64,000 bases of DNA from Chitinophagaceae bacterium (lineage in GTDB: Bacteria > Bacteroidota > Bacteroidia > Chitinophagales > Chitinophagaceae): the NCBI GenBank assembly GCA_016720825.1, contig JADKJV010000004.1:215421-279420 (forward strand), in the 5' to 3' direction. Of this stretch, positions 16,331-26,063 are shown piece after piece. The translations under genes and the position numbers were made by a program. Positions within the stretch are counted from its first letter, which is position 1. Each line of letters begins with the position of its first letter. The notes under the pieces were generated by a model that was given only the letters and a program-made list of their open reading frames with translations, had not been told where the DNA came from and ran no database searches.

Positions 16331-18260
16331 AGTTCACAGTGCCAAATCTGCTAAGTTTTTCCCTAAACGCTTCCGGAGTTATCATTTCAAACACCAGTGG
16401 CGGCGGGTTTCTTTCAACGATCATCTGCTGTATACTGGCAAACATTTTCCCATCTTTAACCCCTGTACACACAACCTGTACTTCTTTACCCAGGGGCAGG
16501 TTAGGGAATACGACGGTGCCTTTATTCCAGGAGCCGTTGAGGCAGGCATTATCTTTTTCAAAAATCACCATGGCCTGGAAGTAGCCGTCGCTGAAGCCAT
16601 CATCTGCTTTTACAATCAGGTCAGTTAAACGGTTTTTGGGATAGTTCAGGAAACGGTCGCAGTTGATCCAGCCCAGTTCACGGATGGTGAAGGAATATTC
16701 ACTGCTTTTGACGAGGAATTCAGCGTAAGAGTTTTGTTGTTTAATGGCATCTTCGAGTTCTTTTTTAAACATGGATTCATAGTACAGGCTGTCTTCGCGG
16801 TTGATCATTTTCATGCGCATGGCTACGTGCAGGGGAATGAAAATGGTATCGCCAACATTTTTGGTTTCATACCAGTCAGCGGGTTCGTCTTCTATATCCC
16901 TTTTCCATTTGGCAATCGGGCGGCGTGATTTTTTCACCTGTATCTTGTCGTAATAACTTCCGTATTTCTCCTGCAGGATTTTTTTCAGTTCTTCTTTTTC
17001 CAGGTCGCTGTAATAGGGCATTACAAACTGGCCTTTTGTTTTCGTATTGTTTTTATAGTTGCGGACATCCACCGGGTTGTCGGTTACATTCAGCAGCCGG
17101 ATGATTTTCTTTTTATTGTCGTAGAAAAACTGTTGTTGTCCGGCAGGTATCCAGTTTACGGCGTTATTGCTTAATACGATCGTGGCGGTTGGTTTGCTCT
17201 GGGCCGTTAAATCAGTTGTGATAGTTATTGTTCCGGCAGGTGCCAGGGAAATGGCCTGTAAGTTTGTTACTTCATTTACACTCGTGGCTTTCAGGGCAAT
17301 GGTGTCACCTTTCAATTTACCTGCCTGTACCGCTTTGATGATGAATGTATCTTTCACCGGCACGGCCTGTTCAGTATTGATTTGAATTTGACCGGGTGTT
17401 GATCCGGAAATATTTTTCCCGGTGAACAGTTGCATGGTGGGCTGGAAATCCCTGGCAGGCATTTTCAGGCCGACTTTCGCATTTTGGGTAAGGCTAAGTT
17501 GTTCATTGAGTGATGAAGCTTCAATATGGATCATGCCTCCGGAGCTGAGGGGACGGCCATCGGACAATGTTGACAGTTTATGGGCGATGATGTCCGCGTA
17601 TTCATAAAACTCTTTCACGGAAACCTGCACGGTGCTGGTGATGATGGTTCCTGCCAGGTTACGGAAACTGCCGGCAGGGATAAATAATTTAGTTCCTTCT
17701 TTGCAAACCAGTTGTGTGTCCAGCAGCGGGTTGATGGAAAATACTTCTGCCGGTTTCTCGATGGCTTTGTAAAAACCGCTGAATACGGACGCATTGTCGG
17801 GCAGGGGAGTAACTGTGCCGGGGTTTGCTGTTTGTACAGGCTGGACAGCTATTACAGTATCAGGTGTATCGAAGCGCATGAAGCCAACAGGGGTTGTAAC
17901 CACTTGTATTTTGGGTGTACTTGTAACAACCAATACTGCAGGTGCTTTGATGGTATCATTGTTTGCAGAAGGCGTTGTGACCGGTGTTTCTGTTTTTTGT
18001 ACTACCGGTTTAGCGGGCGCGATATTTTTTGATTGTTTATTTAAGATAATAGCAGTTGTAACGATAATACCTGCAGCAATAGCAGCCCAGGCAAGCCTGC
18101 GTGTTAATTTCTGTTTCTTGTTGCCGGGTACAATCATTGTGGCCGGCTGCAATAACGATTTCATCGATTGCCAGTCGCTTTCCAGGTGGCTGTTATCGGC
18201 CGGCATGGCTTCTTCCTGGTTACGGAAGAATTCGTCTATATGGTGTTGATCAGATCGCAT
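16329..18260 (-). CDS. Large membrane protein paired with an ECF sigma factor, probable anti-sigma factor
   Basis: This 643-residue protein has a cytoplasmic N-terminus of about 50 residues (MRSDQHHIDEFFRNQEEAMP), one membrane segment (RLAWAAIAAGIIVTTAIIL, about 54-73), a Thr/Pro/Val-rich linker, and an extracytoplasmic region. That region starts with a ZU5-like stretch (KLFIPAGSFRNLAG, then DIIAHKLSTLSDGRPLSSGGM). The gene overlaps the sigma gene upstream by 11 bases. The arrangement of sigma, then single-pass protein with a short cytoplasmic head, is that of sigma/anti-sigma pairs; the anti-sigma role is inferred, not shown by a recognised domain. Confidence 0.55.
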   Translation of the reverse strand: MRSDQHHIDEFFRNQEEAMPADNSHLESDWQSMKSLLQPATMIVPGNKKQKLTRRLAWAAIAAGIIVTTAIILNKQSKNIAPAKPVVQKTETPVTTPSANNDTIKAPAVLVVTSTPKIQVVTTPVGFMRFDTPDTVIAVQPVQTANPGTVTPLPDNASVFSGFYKAIEKPAEVFSINPLLDTQLVCKEGTKLFIPAGSFRNLAGTIITSTVQVSVKEFYEYADIIAHKLSTLSDGRPLSSGGMIHIEASSLNEQLSLTQNAKVGLKMPARDFQPTMQLFTGKNISGSTPGQIQINTEQAVPVKDTFIIKAVQAGKLKGDTIALKATSVNEVTNLQAISLAPAGTITITTDLTAQSKPTATIVLSNNAVNWIPAGQQQFFYDNKKKIIRLLNVTDNPVDVRNYKNNTKTKGQFVMPYYSDLEKEELKKILQEKYGSYYDKIQVKKSRRPIAKWKRDIEDEPADWYETKNVGDTIFIPLHVAMRMKMINREDSLYYESMFKKELEDAIKQQNSYAEFLVKSSEYSFTIRELGWINCDRFLNYPKNRLTDLIVKADDGFSDGYFQAMVIFEKDNACLNGSWNKGTVVFPNLPLGKEVQVVCTGVKDGKMFASIQQMIVERNPPPLVFEMITPEAFREKLSRFGTVN

Positions 18261-18813
18261 TGGCTAAATTTTCTTTTTTGATAAGGTGATCGAGTTTCTG
18301 TTTCAGGAGTTTCCTGGCTTCGTTGAGATGCCATTTGGAAGTTCCTGCTGATATGCCGAGTATGCGACCGATTTCTTCGTGTTTATACCCTTCCATGGCA
18401 AAGAGGTTGAAGACAAGAGCGGTGTTGCCCGGCAATTCATGGATCAGTGCCATGATTTCACGGCTGCTGATCCGGTTGTATGTTTCCGGTATCACAGGAA
18501 ATAAATCGGCATTGGCTTCGTGCAGTTCATCGGGACTAAACCCGCTTTTGGATCTGCAATGATCAATGCAAGTATTAACAACGATACTGCGCACCCATCC
18601 TTCAAAAGCACCTTTGCCACTGTATTGCCTGATATTACCGATCACTTTCAGCATCGCCTGGTTATAAATGGCGCTGGCTGTATCAGCCTGTCCACGCGCA
18701 TAACGCAGGCATACTTTGATCATACCTGCATAACAGCCGCGGTAAATCTGTTCCTGTGCTGCAGGATCCTGTCGTTTGCAGGCTTCAATTATTGGTGACC
18801 AGTTGGTTGGCAA
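18250..18813 (-). CDS. ECF-type RNA polymerase sigma factor
   Basis: The 187-residue protein has sigma region 2 (AIYNQAMLKVIGNIRQYSGKGAFEGWVRSIVVNTCIDHCR) and region 4 with its helix-turn-helix (GYKHEEIGRILGISAGTSKWHLNEARKLL). It would direct polymerase to stress or envelope promoters under control of the overlapping membrane protein downstream. Region 2 is atypically rich in Cys and Tyr but complete. Confidence 0.88.
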   Translation of the reverse strand: MPTNWSPIIEACKRQDPAAQEQIYRGCYAGMIKVCLRYARGQADTASAIYNQAMLKVIGNIRQYSGKGAFEGWVRSIVVNTCIDHCRSKSGFSPDELHEANADLFPVIPETYNRISSREIMALIHELPGNTALVFNLFAMEGYKHEEIGRILGISAGTSKWHLNEARKLLKQKLDHLIKKENLANAI

Positions 18814-18901
18814 AATCCGGGTTTTGGTACTTGAAAAGGGTGATACTTTAATTGACGGGTGTGTTGCCGTGAAAGGTTGGGAAAAATTAAGGAATTTGTT
18901 A

Positions 18902-18936
18902 CAGGTTATCAGTTACCAGTTACCCGTTACCAGTCG
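18902..18936 (+). repeat. gttaccagttaccc phrase repeat
   Basis: Steps of ggttatcagttaccagttacccgttaccagtc lie in the divergent gap between the sigma gene and rpsA. It is another family of the phrase-like repeats. Confidence 0.65.
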
Positions 18937-19037
18937 GCCCACCCTGTTATTTTGTAAATGTTTGATAGTCAATAGAGTATTTGAAATTTGTTTGAATTTT
19001 TCTGCTCCGTTTCGGGCTGGAATCGGGGCTGATTTCA

Positions 19038-19045
19038 TATCTTTG
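19038..19045 (+). promoter_or_regulatory. -7 element of rpsA
   Basis: TATCTTTG matches TAnnTTTG and lies 36 bases before the rpsA start. The -33 region is weak (TTCG at 19011). Confidence 0.5.
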
Positions 19046-19080
19046 CTCCCCCGAAATATAAACCCTTCGGGAATTATTAC

Positions 19081-20997
19081 ATGTTTTCAAACATTATTCG
19101 CAAACAATTAAACGCTGATGCACAGGAGACTGGTGCCGCTGATGATGCGGTTCAGGCTGCAGCGACAACAACTGCACCTGTGGAAGTTGTGAGCACGGCT
19201 CATGATGATTTCGACTGGAGTGTGGACAAACGCAATGTGACCTCTTACACACAGGAAGAAAAAGAAAAGTACGACAAAGTGTATGACAACACTTTCGTGC
19301 AACTGAACGATGGTGAGCTGATCAAAGGCCTCGTGGTAGGTCTCACTAAAACAGATGTTGTTTTAAACATTGGTTTTAAAAGTGATGGTCTGATTTCACT
19401 GAATGAATTCCGCGACCTGCAGAACCTGAAAGTAGGTGATGAAGTGGAAGTGATGGTAGTTGAGAAAGAAGACCGTGATGGTCACCTGAACCTCAGCCGC
19501 CGCCAGGCACGCATTACCCGTGCATGGGAGCGTATCGTTGAAGTAAACAAAACCGGTGAAGTTATCACTGGTCTGGTTACCTCTAAAACCAAAGGTGGTC
19601 TGATCGTTGATGTATTCGGTATGGAAACCTTCCTGCCCGGATCACAGATTGACGTGAAGCCCGTAACTGACTACGATCAGTTTGTTGGTAAAACAATGGA
19701 ATTTAAAGTGGTTAAGATTAACGAAGCCATTAAGAATGCTGTTGTATCTCACAAAGCCCTTATTGAAAGCGATATCGAAGCACAGCGTGCTGAGATCATG
19801 AGCAAACTCGAGAAAGGCCAGGTACTGGAAGGAACTGTGAAGAACATCACAGACTTCGGTGCATTTATGGATCTCGGTGGTCTCGACGGTCTGCTCTATA
19901 TCACTGATATTTCATGGGGACGTATCTCTCATCCTTCTGAAGTACTGAAACTCGATCAGAAAGTGAACGTGGTGGTACTTGATTTCGATGATGAGAAAAA
20001 ACGTATCAGCCTTGGCCTGAAGCAGCTCACTCCGCATCCATGGGATGTACTGGGTGAGAACATTGTTGAAGGCAATGTAGTAAAAGGTAAAGTGGTGAAC
20101 ATTGAAGATTACGGTGCATTCCTCGAAATCCAGCCTGGTGTTGAAGGCCTGGTGCACGTATCTGAAATCACCTGGGCTAATACTCCCATCAATGCTAAAG
20201 AATTCTTCAAACTGAATGATGAGCATGAAGCGAAGATTGTGACCCTGGATAAATCCAGCCGCAAGATGAGCCTCTCTATCAAACAGCTTTCTCCTGATCC
20301 CTGGAATGATATCGAAACCAAATTTGCAGAAGGCAGCCGCCATACCGGCCTGGTGAAAAACATCACTAATTACGGTGTGTTCGTTGAACTGTCTCCTGGT
20401 ATTGGTGGTATGATCCACATCAGTGACCTGAGCTGGCTGAAGCGTTTCAATCACCCCGGAGAGTACACCAAAGTTGGAACCAACATTGATGTTGTGATCC
20501 TGGGCATTGATAAAGAAAACCGCAAGCTGCAGCTTGGACATAAACAACTGGAAGAAGATCCCTGGAATACCCTTCAGGATACATTTGCCATCGGCAGTAT
20601 CCATGAAGGAACCGTTAGCCGCCGGGATGACAAAGGTGCCATCGTTCAGCTTCCTTACGGACTGGAAGGATTTGCGCCTAACCGTCACCTCAACCGCGAA
20701 GACGGTAAATCCATCGGTGCTGATGAGACAGCTCAGTTCATGGTGATCGAATTCGATCGCAATGAGAAGAGAATTGTTGTATCTCACACCCGTATCTGGG
20801 AACAAGGCAAGGTTGCAGAAGAAGAAGCCGTGAAAAAAGAAGTAAGGGCTGAAGCTGATAAAACCAAGAAAGCCGTGAAGAATATCCAGAGCAAAGTGGA
20901 AAAAGCAACCCTGGGTGACCTGGGTGTACTGGCCGACCTGAAAAAGAAAATGGAAGGTAACGCCGGTGCTGATGCAGGTGAAGCGAAATCTGAGTAA
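19081..20997 (+). CDS. rpsA: Small ribosomal subunit protein bS1
   Basis: The 638-residue protein contains about six S1 OB-fold repeats, with motifs such as EGTVKNITDFGAFMDLGGLDGLLYITDISW, KGKVVNIEDYGAFLEIQPGVEGLVHVSEITW and TGLVKNITNYGVFVELSPGIGGMIHISDLSW, and an alanine/lysine-rich tail. S1 binds mRNA and promotes initiation, which matters in a phylum that makes little use of Shine-Dalgarno sequences. The N-terminal 50 residues are acidic and low in complexity. Confidence 0.95.
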   Translation: MFSNIIRKQLNADAQETGAADDAVQAAATTTAPVEVVSTAHDDFDWSVDKRNVTSYTQEEKEKYDKVYDNTFVQLNDGELIKGLVVGLTKTDVVLNIGFKSDGLISLNEFRDLQNLKVGDEVEVMVVEKEDRDGHLNLSRRQARITRAWERIVEVNKTGEVITGLVTSKTKGGLIVDVFGMETFLPGSQIDVKPVTDYDQFVGKTMEFKVVKINEAIKNAVVSHKALIESDIEAQRAEIMSKLEKGQVLEGTVKNITDFGAFMDLGGLDGLLYITDISWGRISHPSEVLKLDQKVNVVVLDFDDEKKRISLGLKQLTPHPWDVLGENIVEGNVVKGKVVNIEDYGAFLEIQPGVEGLVHVSEITWANTPINAKEFFKLNDEHEAKIVTLDKSSRKMSLSIKQLSPDPWNDIETKFAEGSRHTGLVKNITNYGVFVELSPGIGGMIHISDLSWLKRFNHPGEYTKVGTNIDVVILGIDKENRKLQLGHKQLEEDPWNTLQDTFAIGSIHEGTVSRRDDKGAIVQLPYGLEGFAPNRHLNREDGKSIGADETAQFMVIEFDRNEKRIVVSHTRIWEQGKVAEEEAVKKEVRAEADKTKKAVKNIQSKVEKATLGDLGVLADLKKKMEGNAGADAGEAKSE

Positions 20998-21016
20998 TCT
21001 ATTCTAACAGATAGTC

Positions 21017-21046
21017 AAGCCCCGTCATTACGACGGGGCTTTTTTG
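21017..21046 (+). terminator. Intrinsic terminator after rpsA
   Basis: AAGCCCCGTC and GACGGGGCTT form a perfect 10 bp stem around ATTAC, followed by a T-tract. Confidence 0.92.
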
Positions 21047-21295
21047 TTCCCCCAATCATTAGTAGAAATACGATAAAAAATATTTATTTGATTTTTGATC
21101 TCAATCATTTGAAATACAAATTCTGTTGATTATGTTTGCTTCTTTCTAAGGGTAAATCCTTAGCCCAATCCCCGAAAAACACCTAGACCCCAATCCCACG
21201 AATTTCCTTTTTGTCCTTCCTCGGTTAAGCCGTTTGTTCTGACCATTTCAGGGCATTCTAATAACGGGTAATTCCCGTCACCCTACACAAAAAAA

Positions 21296-24200
21296 ATGAG
21301 CATGAAAAGGAATTCACATCTGCAGCAAACCCTGTGCGGATTTATCCAAAGACATTACAAGTTATCCCTGACAATTATTATGGCACTGGCGATGAGCCTG
21401 AATGGCTTTGCGCACCGGGTAGAGACGTACACCACTTCCGGTTGTTTTCCGGGCCAGTCTGTAACCGTTGATGCCGTAATTACTTTTGCAGGTGCAAACA
21501 CATTGTATCAATGGCAGTTCCGGGATAACTCCGGTAACTGGCGTTGTTTTACCAATGGTACAAATGCCACAACTATTAATGGAGTAACGTTCACCGTCTC
21601 CGGAGCGCTTGGCGGTCCTGCTGCCAATAATTCCCCGCTGCTGACGATCAGCCGCACAGATGGCAACATCGCTGCCCTGGAGAATGTACAGGTACGTGTG
21701 CTGATGCGTGATCTCACTGCGCCTGTTTGTACTACAGCCACTGCAGCCGGACATACATTAACCGGTGATACCTGGGGTGGTGATGACCAGGGATTACAGG
21801 AAACCAAATACCTGCGTTTGCATGTATATTCATTTGCCGGCGATTGCGGTGGTAATACCCCCGGTTGTATCGGTAATGTGCTTACAAATGCCCGCGGTTT
21901 TTATGGTGGTTTTGAAAATAAAATTTATAACGCGGCAGGTGATAATTATACAGATTATAATTTCAGTGCTGCTGAAGGTGCAGGAAGTACAGATTTCACT
22001 GCGTCTTTTGCAGAACCTACAGCAAATTCCTATACACTTCATGGTAACTCTGCTGCCGGTACCAGCCAGTACCTGGTGACGAATAACCCCTACTTTATGA
22101 ATTACGGGTTTACCAGGAACATCGCTCCTCATACAGGAAATTTCCAGCTTGTGGTAAGGGGTTCAGCCAACACAACCGGCCGCGCCTGGTTTAAAACAGT
22201 TACGGTTGTTCCCGGTTCTACATATCAGTTTTGTGTGTGGGCAACCAGGGTAGAAGGTGTAACTGATCCCAATGTGACATTGAAAGTTGGTACTACTGAA
22301 ATAGCCAGTGCCGACCTGAGTGCCGTAACTCCAGGAGCCTGGATCCAGATTTGCGGAACTTATACAATACCTGCAGGTACAACTTCTGTTGTATTAAGTG
22401 TAAGTGATAAAAACGGAGCTACCGGTTCTAATATTTATGCACTGGATGATATATGCTTCCGTTTACTGGGCTCTATTGGTGACAAGGTATGGAATGATAC
22501 AAATAAAAATGGTATCCAGGATGCAGGCGAACTTGGCCTTGCAGGTGTACTTGTTACTTTATATGATGCGAACAGTAATATTGTTGCTTCAACAGTGACT
22601 GATGCGTTTGGTAATTATTTATTCTCCGGACTGGCCGTAAATGCCGGTGGTGTGAATTACCAGGTTCGGTTCAGTGCCCCTCCCGGATATAAAATCGCCC
22701 CCCAGAATGCAGATGCAGCCGGAATCAGCGGTGCCGCTAACAGCGATCCTGATCCGTTAACAGGCCGCACAGGAAATATTACTTTAACTACCGCCGCACC
22801 TGTTGCTTCTTACGTGGATGCAGGTATGATCTATACCGTTTCTGCCAGGATCGGTGATTTTGTATGGAATGACATCAATAAAAATGGTATCCAGGAAACA
22901 GGTGAACCCGGTATTTCCGGTGTAACCGTGATGCTGTACAACGCTACCACCAATGCGCTGGTGGCTGCCACTATTACATCTAATACCGGATTCTATACAT
23001 TCAAGGATGTTCCCGCCGGTACTTATTATATTAAAGTATCCCCCCCGATTGGATACCAGGTTTCCCCGAAAGATGCTACTACTGACAATATTGACAGTGA
23101 CGTTGATCCGGTTAGTTTTAAATCAGCGAATGTATCTGTGGTTGCCGGTACGAATGACTTGACGATTGACGCAGGATTGAATGTAACTGCAAATACCAAA
23201 GCGGCTCTCGGTGACCGCGTATGGCTGGATCTGAATACAAATAATATCCAGGATGCTAACGAGCCCGGTGTGGCTAATGTTACTGTACAATTGTACAGCA
23301 ACACCAACGTGTTACAGGCTACACTCACAACCGATGCTTTCGGTTATTATATGTTCAATAATCTGAATGCCGGTGTATACTATGTGAAGTTCACCCTGCC
23401 TGCAGGCTTTACTTTTGTAACGGCCAATGCAGGTGCTAATGATGATCTCGACAGTGATCCTGCAACAGGTACAGGCCAGACCGCTAACATAGCACTGATC
23501 GCCGACCAGGTAAGAACCAATATGGATGCCGGTTTACGCAGTACTGTAACAGGTACTACTAATCTTGGTGATTTTGTATGGTATGACCTGAACAAAGACG
23601 GTTTACAAAGCGGTGCCGGTGAAATCGGTGTTCCGGGTATAACCGTAATACTTTACAACAGCAGCAATGTGATTGCAGCAACTACTACAACTGATAAAAA
23701 TGGTTTTTACCTGTTTACCGGTTTACCCGCTGCAACAAGCTATACAGTTGGTTTTTCAAATCTTCCTTCCGGATATGGTTTCAGCGTAAACAGCGGTTTA
23801 ATCACTGTTACCAATAACAATGATGTGAACCCTGCCACAGGCCGTACAGCTACAGTTACCACTGGTGCTGCCGGTACTACAATTTCTTATGTAGATGCCG
23901 GTCTGGTAAATACACCCAATGTATTTGACAGCAAAGCCTCTGTAGGTGATTATGTATGGAATGACCTGAACAATGATGGTATACAAAATGCCAATGAGCC
24001 CGGTGTTGGAGGTGTTACTGTTACCCTGTATGCAGCAGATGGCACTACTGTTATTGCCACTACAACAACGAATGCACTTGGTTATTATATTTTCACCAAC
24101 CTGGATGCTGGTTCTTATGTGATTGGCTTCAGCGGCCTGCCTGCCGGTTATGTAATTGGTACGCAGAATGCAGGTACCAGTGATTTACTGGACAGTGATC

Positions 24201-25960
24201 CTTCTACAGCTACAGGCAAAACAGCTCCGTTTACACTGGCAGCGGGTGAAATCAACAGCACCATTGATGCAGCAGTCAGGAATGCAGCTGCAGGATTTAA
24301 TCTGGGTGATTTTGTATGGTATGATGCAAACAGCAATGGTATCCAGGATGCCGGTGAACCCGGTGTTCAGGGTGTTTCCGTTGCACTGCTGAATGTGAAT
24401 AATGTTGTTGTTAAAACAACGACTACCAATACCTCAGGTTTCTATCTCTTTACTGATCTTACTGCCGGTACCTATTATGTACAGTTCGGTAACCTGCCTG
24501 CAGGATATGTGGCCACCACCAAAGGTGCCGGTACTGTTTCCACAGGCAGCGATGCCAATACAGCCACGCTGAAAACGGATGCGATTGCATTTACAGCCAC
24601 CAATCTCGACTGGGATCTGGGTATCCGTTCAACAACAAAAGGCGCTATTGGTGATTTTGTTTGGAATGACCTTGACCGTGATGGTAACCAGGATGCCGGT
24701 GAACCCGGAGTGTCTGGTGTTACAGTAACGCTTTATAACAGCTCAAATGTTGCCATTGCCAGCACCATTACCAATGGCAGCGGATTCTATTTCTTCCCGA
24801 ACCTGGATGCAGGAACCTATACCGTTGGTTTCAGTAACCTCCCCGCACAATCCGGTTTTACCGGTAAAGATGCGGTGGCTGATAACCTCGACAGCGATGT
24901 TGATCCTGCCACAGGAAAATCTGCAGCTATTGTATTAACCGCCGGCCAGGTGAACAACACAGTAGATGCTGGTATTGTTTCCCTGCTCGCAGCAGTAGGT
25001 AATTATGTATGGACTGATACAAATTCCAATGGTATCCAGGAGGCAACAGAAGCCGGTGTTCCCGGTATGACTGCCACACTGTACACAACAGGTCCCAACG
25101 GTACACTGGGTGATGCAGATGACGTAGCAGTTGCTTCTGCGGTAACTGATGCCAAAGGATTCTACTTTATCAATAATATCCCTGTAGCTTCCGGTGGTTC
25201 TTCCTTCTATGTAAGGTTCACCGACCTGCAGGCCAATAACGTGTTCACCTTAGTGAATGCACCCGGAAGTACAGCTGCCAACAACAGTGATGTTACGCTT
25301 CCTGCTGCCACCAATGGCCGCACCGGATTGTTTACTCTCAGCCCCGGACAAGTGAACCTGGATGTTGACGCAGGTCTGGTTGGCCCCGGTAACAATACAC
25401 TGCCCCTGCACCACCTCGACCTGAGTGCAGTATTACACGGAACGATTGTTGACCTTACCTGGTATGCAGAAAATGAAATGAGCACTAACCGCTTTATCAT
25501 CCAGCGGAGCACAGATGGTACGAATTTCTCTGATATCAGTGTTGTGAATGTAAATGGTGTTATCAATACGCTGACACGCTACCAGGCTCCCGATGATATC
25601 CAGCAGCTGACCAACATCCCTGTTATTTATTACAGGATCAGGGCACTGGATGTTATTAACCGGGTTGCTTATTCTAATGTGGTAAGCATCAGGATAAATA
25701 AAACAACCGGGGTAATGGTATGGCCAAATCCGTTTGTAAATGAAATCCGCATCAGTTACAATGCTTCGGCAGGTGCTAAACTGGATGTGAAACTGGTTGA
25801 CAATGCAGGCAGGATTGTAAAACAGGCTGAGTTCAGTATTTCCCGCGGACAAAACAGTTTTGCGATCAATGGAATGGATATGCTGTCTAAAGGAAATTAT
25901 TTCCTCCGCATCACCAACCTTTCAACAGGAGAAGTTAATACTGAAAAACTGATCAAATAA
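21296..25960 (+). CDS. Giant secreted adhesin with eight SdrD-type repeats and a T9SS sorting domain
   Basis: The 1554-residue protein has an N-terminal signal region (LSLTIIMALAMSLNGFAH) and a unique domain to about residue 392. Eight SdrD B-like repeats of 115-126 residues follow, each opening with a G-D/N-x-V-W-x-D-x-N-x-(D/N)-G-x-Q motif (for example IGDFVWNDINKNGIQ) that resembles a calcium-binding loop. A Fn3/Ig-like segment comes next, and the C-terminal domain VWPNPFVNEIRISY...GNYFLRI is typical of type A T9SS cargo. It is probably a cell-surface stalk or adhesion protein. Two terminator-like hairpins follow. Confidence 0.9.
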   Translation: MSMKRNSHLQQTLCGFIQRHYKLSLTIIMALAMSLNGFAHRVETYTTSGCFPGQSVTVDAVITFAGANTLYQWQFRDNSGNWRCFTNGTNATTINGVTFTVSGALGGPAANNSPLLTISRTDGNIAALENVQVRVLMRDLTAPVCTTATAAGHTLTGDTWGGDDQGLQETKYLRLHVYSFAGDCGGNTPGCIGNVLTNARGFYGGFENKIYNAAGDNYTDYNFSAAEGAGSTDFTASFAEPTANSYTLHGNSAAGTSQYLVTNNPYFMNYGFTRNIAPHTGNFQLVVRGSANTTGRAWFKTVTVVPGSTYQFCVWATRVEGVTDPNVTLKVGTTEIASADLSAVTPGAWIQICGTYTIPAGTTSVVLSVSDKNGATGSNIYALDDICFRLLGSIGDKVWNDTNKNGIQDAGELGLAGVLVTLYDANSNIVASTVTDAFGNYLFSGLAVNAGGVNYQVRFSAPPGYKIAPQNADAAGISGAANSDPDPLTGRTGNITLTTAAPVASYVDAGMIYTVSARIGDFVWNDINKNGIQETGEPGISGVTVMLYNATTNALVAATITSNTGFYTFKDVPAGTYYIKVSPPIGYQVSPKDATTDNIDSDVDPVSFKSANVSVVAGTNDLTIDAGLNVTANTKAALGDRVWLDLNTNNIQDANEPGVANVTVQLYSNTNVLQATLTTDAFGYYMFNNLNAGVYYVKFTLPAGFTFVTANAGANDDLDSDPATGTGQTANIALIADQVRTNMDAGLRSTVTGTTNLGDFVWYDLNKDGLQSGAGEIGVPGITVILYNSSNVIAATTTTDKNGFYLFTGLPAATSYTVGFSNLPSGYGFSVNSGLITVTNNNDVNPATGRTATVTTGAAGTTISYVDAGLVNTPNVFDSKASVGDYVWNDLNNDGIQNANEPGVGGVTVTLYAADGTTVIATTTTNALGYYIFTNLDAGSYVIGFSGLPAGYVIGTQNAGTSDLLDSDPSTATGKTAPFTLAAGEINSTIDAAVRNAAAGFNLGDFVWYDANSNGIQDAGEPGVQGVSVALLNVNNVVVKTTTTNTSGFYLFTDLTAGTYYVQFGNLPAGYVATTKGAGTVSTGSDANTATLKTDAIAFTATNLDWDLGIRSTTKGAIGDFVWNDLDRDGNQDAGEPGVSGVTVTLYNSSNVAIASTITNGSGFYFFPNLDAGTYTVGFSNLPAQSGFTGKDAVADNLDSDVDPATGKSAAIVLTAGQVNNTVDAGIVSLLAAVGNYVWTDTNSNGIQEATEAGVPGMTATLYTTGPNGTLGDADDVAVASAVTDAKGFYFINNIPVASGGSSFYVRFTDLQANNVFTLVNAPGSTAANNSDVTLPAATNGRTGLFTLSPGQVNLDVDAGLVGPGNNTLPLHHLDLSAVLHGTIVDLTWYAENEMSTNRFIIQRSTDGTNFSDISVVNVNGVINTLTRYQAPDDIQQLTNIPVIYYRIRALDVINRVAYSNVVSIRINKTTGVMVWPNPFVNEIRISYNASAGAKLDVKLVDNAGRIVKQAEFSISRGQNSFAINGMDMLSKGNYFLRITNLSTGEVNTEKLIK

Positions 25961-25965
25961 AAAAA

Positions 25966-25999
25966 CCGGGAACAGTTGCCCGCTGTTCCCGGATATTTA
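25966..25999 (+). terminator. Terminator hairpin after the adhesin
   Basis: CCGGGAACAG and CTGTTCCCGG (25966-25975 and 25983-25992) form a perfect 10 bp stem, followed by ATATTTATT. Confidence 0.75.
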
Positions 26000-26036
26000 T
26001 TGATGAACTATTTCACGCTCAAAGGGTAAATGAAAC

Positions 26037-26063
26037 AGGCCTCCGCAAGGAGGCCTTTTCTTT
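26037..26063 (+). terminator. Second terminator after the adhesin
   Basis: AGGCCTCC-GCAA-GGAGGCCT, a perfect stem with a GNRA loop, is followed by TTTTCTTTT. It ends at the stop of the convergent SIMPL gene. Confidence 0.85.

Noticed and set aside
22474..25100. DNA tandem repeat or mobile element in the adhesin
   Set aside because: The periodicity reflects protein SdrD-type repeats; at DNA level the units are well diverged and the frame is continuous.
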